Shown piece after piece: positions 37,013 to 46,924 of a stretch of DNA of 64,000 nt. The DNA comes from Candidatus Melainabacteria bacterium. Lineage in GTDB: Bacteria > Cyanobacteriota > Vampirovibrionia > Obscuribacterales > Obscuribacteraceae. Every line of letters starts with the position of its first letter. The first letter of the stretch is position 1. Position numbers and translations under genes: made by a program. The stretch spans positions 3,188 to 67,187 of the forward strand of contig PLXC01000065.1 of NCBI GenBank assembly GCA_003151275.1, read 5' to 3'. The notes beneath the pieces are model-generated. The model was not told the origin of the DNA. It searched no databases and was given only the letters and a program-made list of their open reading frames with translations.

Positions 37013-40000
37013 ATGACAAGTAGCTGGAACAATTTCTCAATAGGCAAACTGGATCCCAAAGAATCCACGACCCCTGCTGCGCCTGTTCTCGGCACTACGC
37101 TCAACCTGGCCAGCCTCGCTCCTCACGATTCGACCCCGGTAGCGCCTAAGCCTGCCAACGGCGGGGGCAACATTCTGGACGCCGGATCTGGATTTGTAAC
37201 TGGTTTTGGCAAGCAGGCAGTCGGCACATTAGACGCTGTTTTCGGCGTTGATAACGTTCTTTTGAAAAAAAATATTGCCGCGGGAGGCAGTGGCAGCACT
37301 GCTGAAGGTATGGGTTGGATGCCGGCAGCCGGCAAACTTATTCATGGCGTCAGTTCAACCGTTTCATTGGCTTACAACAATCCTGATGCGATTCTGAAGA
37401 TTCCTGGTCAACTCGCCAATACCTGGAACAACGGAGATTGGGCGACGAAAGGTGACATGGCTGGTCAGGCTACTTTCATCATTGGTTCTTTATTTGTTGG
37501 CGGCACGGGCGCAGCCAAAGCTTCCAGGGTCGCTGGAGACTTGCGCGAAGCCTCAGTAGTGACAAAAGGCGTCAGCACCTTAGGCGAAACCGGAACCACG
37601 GCACGTGCCCTCGAGACTACAGTTAATGGACTCAAAGCTGGCACGAATGTATTGGGTGACGTCGGCACACTCGGCAGAACGACCACCGCTTTGACTGACG
37701 GCGCCAATCTAGCCAAAGATGCCAATCTCATTGCCAGAACTGGTGCAGTCGACCAAACAGTGGCCGCTAATTTGATCAAAACCGGCAGCTTTAGCGAGCG
37801 AGTTTTGCCACTGGCTAGTGAAGGGTCTACAAAATTCCTTATCCAGGGTGAAACGGCGGGTAGTGTGGGACTCGGCGAAATTTCCTTGCCGAACCGTCTT
37901 TTGGGATTGCAGAGCACTGAAGGCGGAGCTGGCGTCGTCAGCAAATTCTTAAGCCGGTTCAAACCAGCAACTGAGTTTGAACCAACCTTAGCGACTACCG
38001 TTAAAGGCGTCATACCAAAACTTGGTGAAACCGGCACTGCTGAACTGATTACTGGTAAAGTCGCCGGCGCTACAAATGATCTAACCGGAGCTGGCAGAAT
38101 TGCCGAAACGCTGACTGGCAGAACCGCGACTGAAGCAGAGAGATTGACCGGGTTAGGCAGAGTCACAGAAACTGTGGCACCGGGCGTCGGCAAAGTGACA
38201 GAATCAGTGGCACCGCAAGTTCTCAGAACTGAGCACGCCGTGCAGACGGTTGACACTCTTGCCCCGCATATCGATCAATTTGCCCAACAAGCAAACATCC
38301 TCAAAACTACCGGCAATGTCGCTCACACCGAGACCTTCGCTGAACTCGAAACTGGCTTAGCTAAATTCAAAGCCGCCGGCACCACAGCTGACCGCCTCGA
38401 AAACCTGGGACAGTTGAACAGAACAGTTAGTGTACTTGAGCAGCAAGGCGTGGACGCAGCGGCGTTGCGCGGCAGCCTGACCAGATTACAAGCTGAAACT
38501 CAAACAGCTGAGCGTCTCTCACAGATGCGCACTGTAACTGCAGATATCGCGGAGCATTCAACATCTTTGACTTCACAGACGGCTGAACTGACCGCGAAGT
38601 TCGGTACTAAGCCATCAATTCAAGAACTGGAATTGGCCACCAAACAGCTCACTCAAGCAACAACAGCAGCAGAGAAAGCACAAGCCTTCACCGCTGTTGA
38701 AAGGGCGTCTGCGAAAGTAATCGCCGATATTCCAGCTGAGTCAGGCGCGGCACTGCGTACCTCAGTTGAAGCGCTCAGAGCGCCTGTGCAGACAGCCACC
38801 AAAATTGAAACTGCCGCACAAATTGCTGATCACACCGCTACGCTTTCAACACAGACGGCTGAACTGACTGCCAAGTTCGGCACTAAGCCATCAATTCAAG
38901 AACTTGAGTTAGCGACCAAACAGCTCACTCAAGCAACAACAGCCGCAGAGAAAGCACAGGCCTTCACTGCAGTGGAACGGGCATCAGCGAAAGTCATCGC
39001 CGATATCCCAGCTGAGTCGGGCGCTGCATTGCGTACGTCAGTTGAAGCTCTCAAAGCACCTGTGCAGACAGCCGTCAAAATTGAAACTGCCGCACAAATT
39101 GCTGATCGCACCGCTACACTTTCCACTCAGACGGCTGAATTGACTGCCACGTTTGGCACTAGACCTGCGGTTCAAGAATTAGGCGCTGCCACCAAACAAC
39201 TGACCGAGGCAACCACAGCTGCAGAAAGAGCACAAGCGTTCTCGGCAGTGGAAAAAGCATCTGCAAAAGTGATTGCTGATCTTCCTGCTGAATCTGGTGC
39301 GGCATTGCGCACCACCGTCGAGTCGCTTAGAGCACCTGTACAAATTGCTGCCAAATCCGAAGCAGCAGACCTGGTGGTTACTCAAATTGCAGATCGCTCA
39401 GCCGCTCTCACCAAGCAAGTAACTGAATTGACGACTAGCAGTGCAACCCCTGCAGTTCGCGAGTTGAATGCTGCGACAAAACAATTGACTGAAGCAACCA
39501 CTGCTACAGAGAGAGCTCAGGCTTTTGCGGCAGTGGAAAAAGCATCCGCAAAAGTAATGACCGAAGTTCCTGCCGAAACAGGAGCTGCATTGCGCACTAC
39601 TGTTGATGCGTTGAGAACGCCTATACAAGCTGCTGCACGAAGCGAAGTCGCTGACCTTGCGGCAACACAAATCGCCGATCGTGCTTCAACACTCACTTCT
39701 CAAACCGCTGAATTGGCGACTAAGTATGGCACTAACGCTTCAGTTCAAGAACTGACCACAGCTACTAAACAGTTGACGGAAGCGACAACGGCTGCCGAGA
39801 AAGCTCAAGCTTTCGCAGCAGTAGATAGAGCAGCCGCCAAAGTTGCCACTGATATTCCTGAAGCAGGAGCTGCGATTCGCCAGACAGTCGAGAGCTTGAG
39901 AGTTCCAGTACAGACTGCAGTGAAGGTTGAAGCCAGTGAAGTTGTGGCCACTCAAATCGCCCAACGTTCAACCCAACTTGTTTCCGAAACGACCCAACTT

Positions 40001-42631
40001 GCAGCCAAGTTCTCTGATAACGTCGCTGTTCAAGAGCTAAATACAGCGACCAGAGAATTCTCGCAAGCTTCAAGTGCAGTGGAAAAAGCTGACGCTTACG
40101 CTAGGGTCGAGAAAGCCGCTGCAGCTGTTAAGGATCTATCGCCGGAAGGCGCGCAGGTTGCACGCACCGTTGAATCACTGAGCGCGCCAGTTGAAACTGC
40201 TGCTCGTGCTCAAAGACTGGAAACTGCAGTTGTTCAAATCGATGAACGCGCTAGTAGCCTCACTGTCCAAACCAGGTCACTGGTTCAAGATCTAACCGTT
40301 GAGGGCAAAGTCCCAGCTACAGTTCGAGAGTTGGATAATGCCGCCGCACGCATGTCTGAAGCGACAAACGCCACCGAAAAAACCCAAGCTTTCCAAGCTT
40401 TGCAGAAATCCGCTACTGAAGTTGCTGCCGAATTTCCTGGTCAGACCACTCAGATCTCTAGGACTGTAGAGTCAATGGCCCCACACGTTGAGACGGCAGA
40501 ACGACTGACGCAAGTTGAAAACGTCACTTCTAGAGTGGCCTATCAAGCCGATGATGTCGCGCAACAAGCTGCACTTCTGAAATCGAGCGCTGCTCTGAAA
40601 ACAGAAACTGCGCTGACAGAATTGCAGACTAGCGCCAGTATGTTTAAGGCTGCCACAAGCACAGAGCGTGCAGAACAGTTGGCGCAGATGAACAAGAATT
40701 TGCGCTTAGTCGAAGCCGAAGTTGGTGAAGCTAAAGTGGCTGGATTACGCACTAGCGTTGCAAGATTGGAAAACGAAGCCGGCACGTTGGATCGCATTGC
40801 CGCTGTTGATAAATCCACTGTGCAAGTGACGCAGCAATCGCAAGTCGTGTTGAAACAGGCTGCAGAACTTCAAGCAGGAACAACCAACGTTACCGTTCAA
40901 ACGGCATTAAAGAACATTCAACTAGGTGCCACCGAAACTGGTACCATCAACGCGATCAATCGCACCGAGCAGCTATCGCTGCGAGCCAACGATATCGCTG
41001 TCGTCGAACGCGAATTGGGTACTGTCGCCGCCGGTAAGATCCGGACCGCCATCGCTGATCTCGACCGTTCCACTGCTGCAGCCAGAACCAATGCAGTCGA
41101 GCTGCTCGATTATCAAGGCGCCAAGATTACTCAACAAGTTGGTTATTTGCAAGAAGGTGGCAGACTTGGCACCAATACTCAAGCTCTGCGCATAGACCAA
41201 CTGCAGCATGATGTTGCAGTAATGAAGTCAATCGTACCTGCTGACTCCGTTGTTACTTCGCACCTTCTGAGATTGGAGCAACAAGTAAACGGTGTTGACT
41301 CGATCGCCAACATTCTTGCTCATCCTGAAGTGGCTCGGGCCCCAGGTAGAGAGCTTCTCAAACTAGCTCAAAGTTCTGATGCAGCAACTGCAACCGCCGC
41401 CGCCGATCGACTGATTCTTAAAGGTAATGTTGAAAAGCTTGCTGGAACACCTGTTGCTGGATTGATTTCAGAACGTCAACAATTCTGGAATACTCAAAAG
41501 CAGCTGTCCCAGCTAGAAGGTACTGTTAAGGCACAACTGTTCGAGTCAGGCAAACTGTTCGGATTGCCTTCGAGCGAACCGATCTTCAGAAAAACACTCA
41601 GTGACATCGCCTGGGCTACGGGCGGATTGCTTACCCTTGACGGAAGCATGGCTTACAACCTGAACAAGATAAGTGCCATGGCTCGAGACAATGTTCTAAG
41701 CGCAGAGGCTGCGGCGAAGGCTCGCGACCAAGATCAGCAACCAAAGAAAGATGCTGAGAGCAAACCTGTTGAGAGCAAATCAGAAACCAATAATTCCCAG
41801 ACACAAGCTGCACAATCGTCACAGCCAGCGGCTGCCGGTCAGAACAGCAACGCGATTGCTAACGTTCAAGCGAAAGCAAGTGATGCACAAAGCGGCGACA
41901 ACAACTATGTGCGCACAGCACAGCAAGCCACTTTCAAGAACGATGCTACAGAGGTGAAGATGTCGCCGGTGGCAGCAGTCTATGGAACTCCTAAATTCCT
42001 TGCTTCCGAAGAGACGAACAATATCCCAGCAGGCAGCTTCCCTACAGCTGGTGCAAGCTGGTGGTGGAAACAACAACATGGTGGCAGTCCGTGGGGCTTC
42101 CAGCGTGGACCTGGTGTGGTCGCGGCCCAAGAGGTTGTGAAGCAAAACGTGCAAATCACTCCTCGCGCTCGTGGCATTGCTGCAACTCCTGAAGCAGATT
42201 TGACCAAGATTGCCCAAGTGCGCTTCCCAATCCCGCGCGTCATGGACATCTCCAACCAAGCGATGCTGCTCAACAGTCCTAACCAATTCTCTTCTCGTGC
42301 AGGCCGAAATGGTTCTGGTATCGGCAGTGGTGGACCAGGAGCAAGAAGCTGGACGACAGTTGATTGGAGTCAAATTGGCGCGCACCGCCTGTCATCATCG
42401 GAAGGCGGCAAGGCTGCCCATGACTTGAGCAAACTGGAGAAGGATGAAGAGTCGGGCATGGATGCACCTGGCAATGGTGCTGTGACAGCACAAAATATGC
42501 TTGGTGGACCAAATGGCACCCACGATCCAAGCAATGTTGATCCAAGCAACGATCCAAACGTGGTGGTTGCTACCAACAACAAGCAAAAGCAACAAGGTCA
42601 AGACGACGAGAGTTTAGTCGCTCGAATTTAG
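37013..42631 (+). CDS. Giant Ala/Thr-rich repeat protein, 1872 residues
   Basis: Not a family I recognise. Regions: residues 1-180 are Gly/Ala-rich with hydrophobic patches and no signal peptide; 180-420 are a low-complexity segment with short Gly/Thr/Arg motifs (LTGLGRVTETVAPGVGK); about 420-1470 are 10-11 helical repeats of 92-100 residues. Next, residues 1470-1590 carry a hydrophobic stretch (IAWATGGLLTLDGSMAYNL); the C-terminal 280 residues are Gln/Ser/Asn-rich with a WWW motif (GASWWWKQQ). I see no cysteine in the translation. The repeats have heptad-like Ala/Leu/Thr spacing and may form a long rod. Probably a structural or adhesive surface protein, but no secretion signal supports that. 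Confidence 0.9.
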   Translation: MTSSWNNFSIGKLDPKESTTPAAPVLGTTLNLASLAPHDSTPVAPKPANGGGNILDAGSGFVTGFGKQAVGTLDAVFGVDNVLLKKNIAAGGSGSTAEGMGWMPAAGKLIHGVSSTVSLAYNNPDAILKIPGQLANTWNNGDWATKGDMAGQATFIIGSLFVGGTGAAKASRVAGDLREASVVTKGVSTLGETGTTARALETTVNGLKAGTNVLGDVGTLGRTTTALTDGANLAKDANLIARTGAVDQTVAANLIKTGSFSERVLPLASEGSTKFLIQGETAGSVGLGEISLPNRLLGLQSTEGGAGVVSKFLSRFKPATEFEPTLATTVKGVIPKLGETGTAELITGKVAGATNDLTGAGRIAETLTGRTATEAERLTGLGRVTETVAPGVGKVTESVAPQVLRTEHAVQTVDTLAPHIDQFAQQANILKTTGNVAHTETFAELETGLAKFKAAGTTADRLENLGQLNRTVSVLEQQGVDAAALRGSLTRLQAETQTAERLSQMRTVTADIAEHSTSLTSQTAELTAKFGTKPSIQELELATKQLTQATTAAEKAQAFTAVERASAKVIADIPAESGAALRTSVEALRAPVQTATKIETAAQIADHTATLSTQTAELTAKFGTKPSIQELELATKQLTQATTAAEKAQAFTAVERASAKVIADIPAESGAALRTSVEALKAPVQTAVKIETAAQIADRTATLSTQTAELTATFGTRPAVQELGAATKQLTEATTAAERAQAFSAVEKASAKVIADLPAESGAALRTTVESLRAPVQIAAKSEAADLVVTQIADRSAALTKQVTELTTSSATPAVRELNAATKQLTEATTATERAQAFAAVEKASAKVMTEVPAETGAALRTTVDALRTPIQAAARSEVADLAATQIADRASTLTSQTAELATKYGTNASVQELTTATKQLTEATTAAEKAQAFAAVDRAAAKVATDIPEAGAAIRQTVESLRVPVQTAVKVEASEVVATQIAQRSTQLVSETTQLAAKFSDNVAVQELNTATREFSQASSAVEKADAYARVEKAAAAVKDLSPEGAQVARTVESLSAPVETAARAQRLETAVVQIDERASSLTVQTRSLVQDLTVEGKVPATVRELDNAAARMSEATNATEKTQAFQALQKSATEVAAEFPGQTTQISRTVESMAPHVETAERLTQVENVTSRVAYQADDVAQQAALLKSSAALKTETALTELQTSASMFKAATSTERAEQLAQMNKNLRLVEAEVGEAKVAGLRTSVARLENEAGTLDRIAAVDKSTVQVTQQSQVVLKQAAELQAGTTNVTVQTALKNIQLGATETGTINAINRTEQLSLRANDIAVVERELGTVAAGKIRTAIADLDRSTAAARTNAVELLDYQGAKITQQVGYLQEGGRLGTNTQALRIDQLQHDVAVMKSIVPADSVVTSHLLRLEQQVNGVDSIANILAHPEVARAPGRELLKLAQSSDAATATAAADRLILKGNVEKLAGTPVAGLISERQQFWNTQKQLSQLEGTVKAQLFESGKLFGLPSSEPIFRKTLSDIAWATGGLLTLDGSMAYNLNKISAMARDNVLSAEAAAKARDQDQQPKKDAESKPVESKSETNNSQTQAAQSSQPAAAGQNSNAIANVQAKASDAQSGDNNYVRTAQQATFKNDATEVKMSPVAAVYGTPKFLASEETNNIPAGSFPTAGASWWWKQQHGGSPWGFQRGPGVVAAQEVVKQNVQITPRARGIAATPEADLTKIAQVRFPIPRVMDISNQAMLLNSPNQFSSRAGRNGSGIGSGGPGARSWTTVDWSQIGAHRLSSSEGGKAAHDLSKLEKDEESGMDAPGNGAVTAQNMLGGPNGTHDPSNVDPSNDPNVVVATNNKQKQQGQDDESLVARI
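38270..41425 (+). repeat. Ten to eleven tandem 276-300 bp coding repeats
   Basis: Unit starts lie at about 38270, 38546, 38822, 39098, 39386, 39671, 39956, 40238, 40535, 40826 and 41126 (last partial). Periods are 276, 276, 276, 288, 285, 285, 282, 297, 291 and 300 bases, all multiples of three. Units two and three are near-identical in protein (about 67 consecutive matching residues) yet differ at synonymous sites; outer units are strongly diverged. Confidence 0.9.
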
Positions 42632-42647
42632 TGGAGCGTCAATTTAT

Positions 42648-42727
42648 GAAATGGAGCGCGGCTATTTTAGCCGCCCATAGCGATCTCGCTGCGATTTTAG
42701 GGCGGGACTGCAGTCCCGCGCTCCATC
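42648..42727. repeat. REP-like palindromic element, copy 2
   Basis: Outer arms ATGGAGCGCG (42651-42660) and CGCGCTCCAT (42717-42726) are exact inverted repeats. Inside are a 7-bp stem GCGGCTA/TAGCCGC at 42658-42674 and the 18-bp perfect palindrome GCGGGACTGCAGTCCCGC at 42702-42719. It shares GAAATGGAGCGCGG with the copy at 20107. It lies between convergent giant gene and fabF and could terminate both. Confidence 0.75.
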
Positions 42728-42743
42728 TCCATGAAGACGATAT

Positions 42744-44012
42744 TTATGCGACGTAGCGCTTCATTGCTAATACGGTGTTGTGTCCACCGAATCCTAGAGC
42801 TTCAACAAGTGCGTGATCGACTTTGGCATCTCTGTAGACATTTGGAATGTAGTCCAGATCGCATTTTGGATCGGGGCTATCCAAGTTAATTGTTGGATGC
42901 AGGCGCTGGTGATAGAGCGAAAGCGCTGTGGCAGCCGCTCCGATTGCTCCGGCGCCGCCTAGCAAATGACCAACCATAGACTTCGTGCTTGAGATTGCCA
43001 ATTTGTAAGCGTGGTCGCCGAACACTGTTTTGATTGCCAGCGTCTCACGCTCGTCATTGAGCGGCGTCGAGGTGCCATGAGCATTTATATAGTCAATGTC
43101 AGTGGGACTTATTTGAGCATCGCGCAGAGCCTCTCTGATCGCTCTGGCAGCGCCATCACCTGTCTCTTCCGGAGCGACGATGTGTGTTGCATCGCAGGTC
43201 GCTCCACCACCAATAATTTCTGCGTAAATAGGAGCGTTTCGTCTGAGAGCGTGCTCAAGTTCTTCGAGGATCAGGATCACCGAACCTTCTCCGATTACAA
43301 ATCCATCTCTGTCCCGGGAAAACGGGCGGCTGGCTTGTTGAGGAGAGTCATTTCGACGCGACAGAGCCATCATGTTGTTGAATGACGCTACTGTGAATCC
43401 GTTCAGACAGGCCTCGCTGCCACCTGAAATCATTACATCTGCGCGATTATCTTTTATGTACATAAAAGCGTCGAACAATGAGTCCAAGCCACTCGCGCAA
43501 GCAGTAGCATCGCTCTTAGCGCGGCCTTTGGCACCATGGGCGATGGCAACTTGGCCTGATGGAGCGTTTGGCATCAACTTGATAATGGAACGAATGCCGA
43601 TCTTTTTAGGACCACCTTGCATCAATTTGATGTGCTCTTCGGTAGTCGTAATCAGCCCGCCAACGCCTGTGCCGATAAACGTGCCGACTCTTTCTGCATT
43701 CGTGTCTCGAATGTTCAAGTTCGCATCTTCCAAAGCGAGTTTGGCGGCGGCCATACTGAACAGAGTTACTCTGTCCATCTCTTTGAGCATTGACCCCACT
43801 TTTCGAGCGTCGGAGTAATAGTCTTGAACGTTGAAACCTTTGACTTCGGCGGCAATTCTAACCGTCAAGCCGATGGCATCAGCATCGAAATGCGTTATGT
43901 AGGAGACTCCACTGTCGCCTCGAAGCAACGCTTTCCACAAATCTTCTCGACCCGATCCGATAGGAGTCACAGCTCCTATGCCGGTCACGACAACTCTTCG
44001 GCTGCTAGTCAT
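42744..44012 (-). CDS. fabF: 3-oxoacyl-ACP synthase II (FabF)
   Basis: Condensing enzyme that elongates acyl-ACP in fatty-acid synthesis. The 422-residue protein starts RRVVVTGIGAVTPIG, has the nucleophile in SDATACASGLDSLFDAF near residue 170, the first histidine in INAHGTSTPLND near residue 310, and the Lys/His pair in STKSMVGHLLGGAGA near residues 342-356. The thiolase-like fold is complete. Convergent to the giant gene; no other fab genes are adjacent, so it may be a lone copy or a second FabF. Confidence 0.96.
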   Translation of the reverse strand: MTSSRRVVVTGIGAVTPIGSGREDLWKALLRGDSGVSYITHFDADAIGLTVRIAAEVKGFNVQDYYSDARKVGSMLKEMDRVTLFSMAAAKLALEDANLNIRDTNAERVGTFIGTGVGGLITTTEEHIKLMQGGPKKIGIRSIIKLMPNAPSGQVAIAHGAKGRAKSDATACASGLDSLFDAFMYIKDNRADVMISGGSEACLNGFTVASFNNMMALSRRNDSPQQASRPFSRDRDGFVIGEGSVILILEELEHALRRNAPIYAEIIGGGATCDATHIVAPEETGDGAARAIREALRDAQISPTDIDYINAHGTSTPLNDERETLAIKTVFGDHAYKLAISSTKSMVGHLLGGAGAIGAAATALSLYHQRLHPTINLDSPDPKCDLDYIPNVYRDAKVDHALVEALGFGGHNTVLAMKRYVA

Positions 44013-44337
44013 TTAAAATCTCACATGGGCGAACAGTAAATTGCCTGCTTGGAAAAGCCGCCCCATTTTTCCTTTCAAGGCAGCGCCTCGAAAGCAATGG
44101 ACATTCTAACCTGTTATCACTATCAATAATCAGCATGAAAACGCCAAGGTGATAATAAATCAATCGGACTCATCGCTAAAGACTTAGTCCGCATATGCCT
44201 TTTCGCGATTCAAAGAGCGTTCGTGATGACACGGATCTTCTGTTTACAATTGTGCGCCATAGGTTACAACCTTGTCTGTTTGGGGATGATACGGTCGCGA
44301 ATCGGGAATTATTGCGACCAGTCGCAATATTATTGCC
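44013..44337. other. Gene-free spacer between fabF and the YgjP-type gene
   Basis: 325 bases with no supported gene. A perfect 8-bp inverted repeat with a 2-base loop, ATTGCGAC CA GTCGCAAT, lies at 44311-44328, ten bases beyond the stop of the metallopeptidase gene, flanked by AT-rich sequence. It may be its terminator, though no T-run follows. Confidence 0.4.
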
Positions 44338-44994
44338 TCAATACTCGTCAGTTTCTGAGCCACCATTAATGGTGCCAGGCGCCGATTCGTCCCATAAACT
44401 AAATTCGTCTTCCATGCATTCGTAGCTCTCATCAGCGTCTTCATCTGTTGAGAATTCCGTATCGTCAGTGCTGAGCAGCAACGATTTGACCGTTTTTTGA
44501 TTCATTAATCGAGCGCCTAAAATCTTTGCCGAGTCCTCTAACCGCCCACTGATTGGGTTTTTTAACAACTCATTGACTCGTTTTTGCTGGTCTTCCTGAA
44601 CATTTTTTCTGAACGCTAACTCGAGCGACCGGCCGACTTGGCGGTAGTTGGGTTCAAATCGCTCGATATGGGCCCAAAAGTTTTTATTGTGACTGTGTTC
44701 TTTGACATGCGCTAGCTCGTGGAGAACGAGATACCGTCTACCTCTCTCCGGGACATCCTCGACCGCAAAGCGAGAGAAAGTAATTATTCGACTGCGTAAG
44801 TTTATCTGAGCCAATCGACTATATTTTGCCGAGCCGATTCTGACTCCACCTATGGTGACCCCAAACGTGGCATCGTTTAGGCGTTTCACATATCCAACCA
44901 TAAATGCTTGGTACATCTCGAGCACAGCTCTGTCACTAATTACTGTATGTTGATCGCTGCTGAAATCGACTTGTTTGATGCTCTTTTTTGACAT
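44338..44994 (-). CDS. YgjP/DUF45-type zinc metallopeptidase
   Basis: SprT/WLM-like metallopeptidase of the YgjP (DUF45) type. The active site VLHELAHVKEHSHNKNFW has the HExxH helix, and the third ligand-like His lies downstream in the same segment, as in YgjP. Function of the family is not settled. ATG 44994 is the likely start (218 residues); an open frame continues upstream to TTG 45057 and would come close to the divergent cobU gene. The C-terminal 40 residues are strongly acidic (DDTEFSTDEDADESYECMED). Confidence 0.75.
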   Translation of the reverse strand: MSKKSIKQVDFSSDQHTVISDRAVLEMYQAFMVGYVKRLNDATFGVTIGGVRIGSAKYSRLAQINLRSRIITFSRFAVEDVPERGRRYLVLHELAHVKEHSHNKNFWAHIERFEPNYRQVGRSLELAFRKNVQEDQQKRVNELLKNPISGRLEDSAKILGARLMNQKTVKSLLLSTDDTEFSTDEDADESYECMEDEFSLWDESAPGTINGGSETDEY

Positions 44995-45077
44995 ATTCTG
45001 AATTAAAAAGGCTCTCGGCTCATCCAATAGGATAGGCTGTTCATGTAGCTTAAGCAAGGTTCTGGGGTGATAAAAAA

Positions 45078-45665
45078 TTGTCTACTGTGTTTCCAATCGG
45101 CGATGTCAAGAATTTAACGCTCATCACAGGCGGTGCTCGTTCGGGAAAGTCTGCCTTTGCAGAATCTCTAGCAAATCGCATCGGTGGGCAGGTTCTGTAC
45201 ATAGCGACGATGGAAGAAATTGTTGACGACAAAGAAGCTGTCGAAAGAATTAAGAGGCACCGTGAGCGTCGCCCGCTCTCTTGGAAAACTGTTGAAGTGC
45301 CGTTTGACGTCCATGAGGAAATCTTGAAAATACCCAAAGGCACCACAGTCTGTTTAGTCGACTGTCTTTCTTTATATGTATCGAATATGCTTTTGGCGTT
45401 GAACGAAAAATCAGAGTCGGCAGAAGATCTAGAGGATCCAATTCAAGATGCCGCAGCCAAGTTACTCGCCGCGATCAAACATCACACAGAAATCAATTTT
45501 ATCGTGGTCACCAACGAAGTGGGCTGGGGGATCGTGCCTGAACATCAGCTCGCTCGCTCTTATCGCGATTTACTCGGTGTTGTGAATCAACAGTTCGCTC
45601 AATCCGCAAATGAGGTCTGGCTTAGCTGTGCTGGCTTGCAGATCAAGTTGAAGCCGCAATCTTAA
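45078..45665 (+). CDS. cobU: Adenosylcobinamide kinase / guanylyltransferase
   Basis: Bifunctional CobU/CobP enzyme of cobalamin nucleotide-loop assembly. The P-loop ITGGARSGKSAFAE is near residues 14-27, with LYIATMEE, VDCLSLYVSNML near residues 95-106, and TNEVGWGIVPEH near 152-163 as in CobU. 195 residues is the normal length. TTG 45078 is the start after GGGGTGA. No other cobalamin genes are in the window, so it may serve salvage of cobinamide. Confidence 0.92.
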   Translation: MSTVFPIGDVKNLTLITGGARSGKSAFAESLANRIGGQVLYIATMEEIVDDKEAVERIKRHRERRPLSWKTVEVPFDVHEEILKIPKGTTVCLVDCLSLYVSNMLLALNEKSESAEDLEDPIQDAAAKLLAAIKHHTEINFIVVTNEVGWGIVPEHQLARSYRDLLGVVNQQFAQSANEVWLSCAGLQIKLKPQS

Positions 45666-45679
45666 AGATTTTTGAACCA

Positions 45680-46717
45680 TCAGTGGGAGTGCCACGGACC
45701 ATTGGCGAATATGGTCGTTATGAGAGGATCTTTTATATCGCTTGCGGGTGGTTTACCCATGGCAATCTGCTCGTACAACTGCTTTCGATCCGACTCGTTC
45801 GCTGACAACCACATCACCTTAAACTTCGACCAGGACAAGGAAAAGTTTGACATCGCTTTCTTGTCCTTTTCTGTTGGTGCTTCAGTGTATTTTCGAGCAA
45901 TAACCGAAGCAAACACAGTGCGGTTGTCGACCGCGTCTACTGATTTGCCGGGGTGAGCTTGTTCGTACATGAAGCAGGCCATATCTCCATACGCATCTAC
46001 CGAATCTTCAGTCAGCGGAGGATCGCCTGGCACGGCTATTCTCTCTGGGCCCAGGAGTTCACTTAAGATAGTCGAGTCGTCTTCAGTGACGATTTTTGAT
46101 TTGGTGACGAAGCGCAGAAGTGCCCTGAAGAATGCGGCGAATGCTGCCTTCTGATCTTCATTTGTTTTGATTCGACCTCGTACTTCCGGCCAGAATTCAC
46201 TAATTTGCGAGACCTCAGCGCCTCTGGGAGTGGTCAGTTTGTGTGTCAAAGCCACTTTGTAGCGCTCTTTTTGGTCCGCAGTCACTTGCTCCTTGGAGAC
46301 TAATTCGTACAGTTCAATCCAATCTTCAACAGCCGGAGTGCCTTTGCCTGAGCCGGCAGCAGGCTTAGATTTCGCCGTGGATGGGGAGTGAGCAGTGGCC
46401 TTTGTTTGAGGATGAGAAGAAGGTGCTGCCTTTGTTAGCGAACGAGCGGGAGGTGCTACAGCTGCCGTGGCTGGGGCGGTCTGTGGCGAGGGAGTGCGCG
46501 CAAATGGATTGGCCGGATTTCCTGTTCTTGGTTGCAATGATTTCGCCGGTGATGCTTTTAATTCCGCTGGTTTTTTGCTGTCGTCGTATCCCCAATCGGC
46601 TGCCAACGAACTCGTCGGCATTATTGTCACTAGTGCAGCCAACAGCGAGGATAGTTTCGTCTTGAAGTCCAAAATCAAAATCTCTTCCCGCTGACGAACA
46701 GACCTGCCCTTATCCAT
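45680..46717 (-). CDS. Exported Ala/Pro/Thr-rich protein, unknown
   Basis: A protein of 345 residues from ATG 46717 (upstream GTG/TTG codons in frame are also possible). A hydrophobic export segment lies near residues 20-41 (LLAALVTIMPTSSLAAD). A 90-residue Ala/Pro/Ser/Thr/Lys-rich linker follows, then a globular helical domain (about residues 135-345) with the acidic-Lys pattern YELVSKEQVTADQKERY and several conserved-looking Phe/Trp. No family recognised. Convergent with cobU, 14 bases apart. Confidence 0.65.
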   Translation of the reverse strand: MDKGRSVRQREEILILDFKTKLSSLLAALVTIMPTSSLAADWGYDDSKKPAELKASPAKSLQPRTGNPANPFARTPSPQTAPATAAVAPPARSLTKAAPSSHPQTKATAHSPSTAKSKPAAGSGKGTPAVEDWIELYELVSKEQVTADQKERYKVALTHKLTTPRGAEVSQISEFWPEVRGRIKTNEDQKAAFAAFFRALLRFVTKSKIVTEDDSTILSELLGPERIAVPGDPPLTEDSVDAYGDMACFMYEQAHPGKSVDAVDNRTVFASVIARKYTEAPTEKDKKAMSNFSLSWSKFKVMWLSANESDRKQLYEQIAMGKPPASDIKDPLITTIFANGPWHSH

Positions 46718-46924
46718 TACGTTTCTTACCACCAAATTTTTGCAAAATTGCGCAACAAACCGTGACGCTCGTTATTGAGTACCAGCCATCATTCTACCCT
46801 CCCAACGCTTTGCCGCGCCCAACCATTAGACCGACGGGCGTGAAATCTTGGCAAGTCTATGGTAATATCGGCGAAGAAGCTCATGATATCTAGCTTCTTG
46901 GGCGCCAAAGGAGGAATTCGACAG

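Noticed and set aside
37465..40818. Several long minus-strand frames under the giant repeat gene
   Set aside because: All mirror the repeat DNA of the plus-strand gene, with no start sites or domains; shadows.
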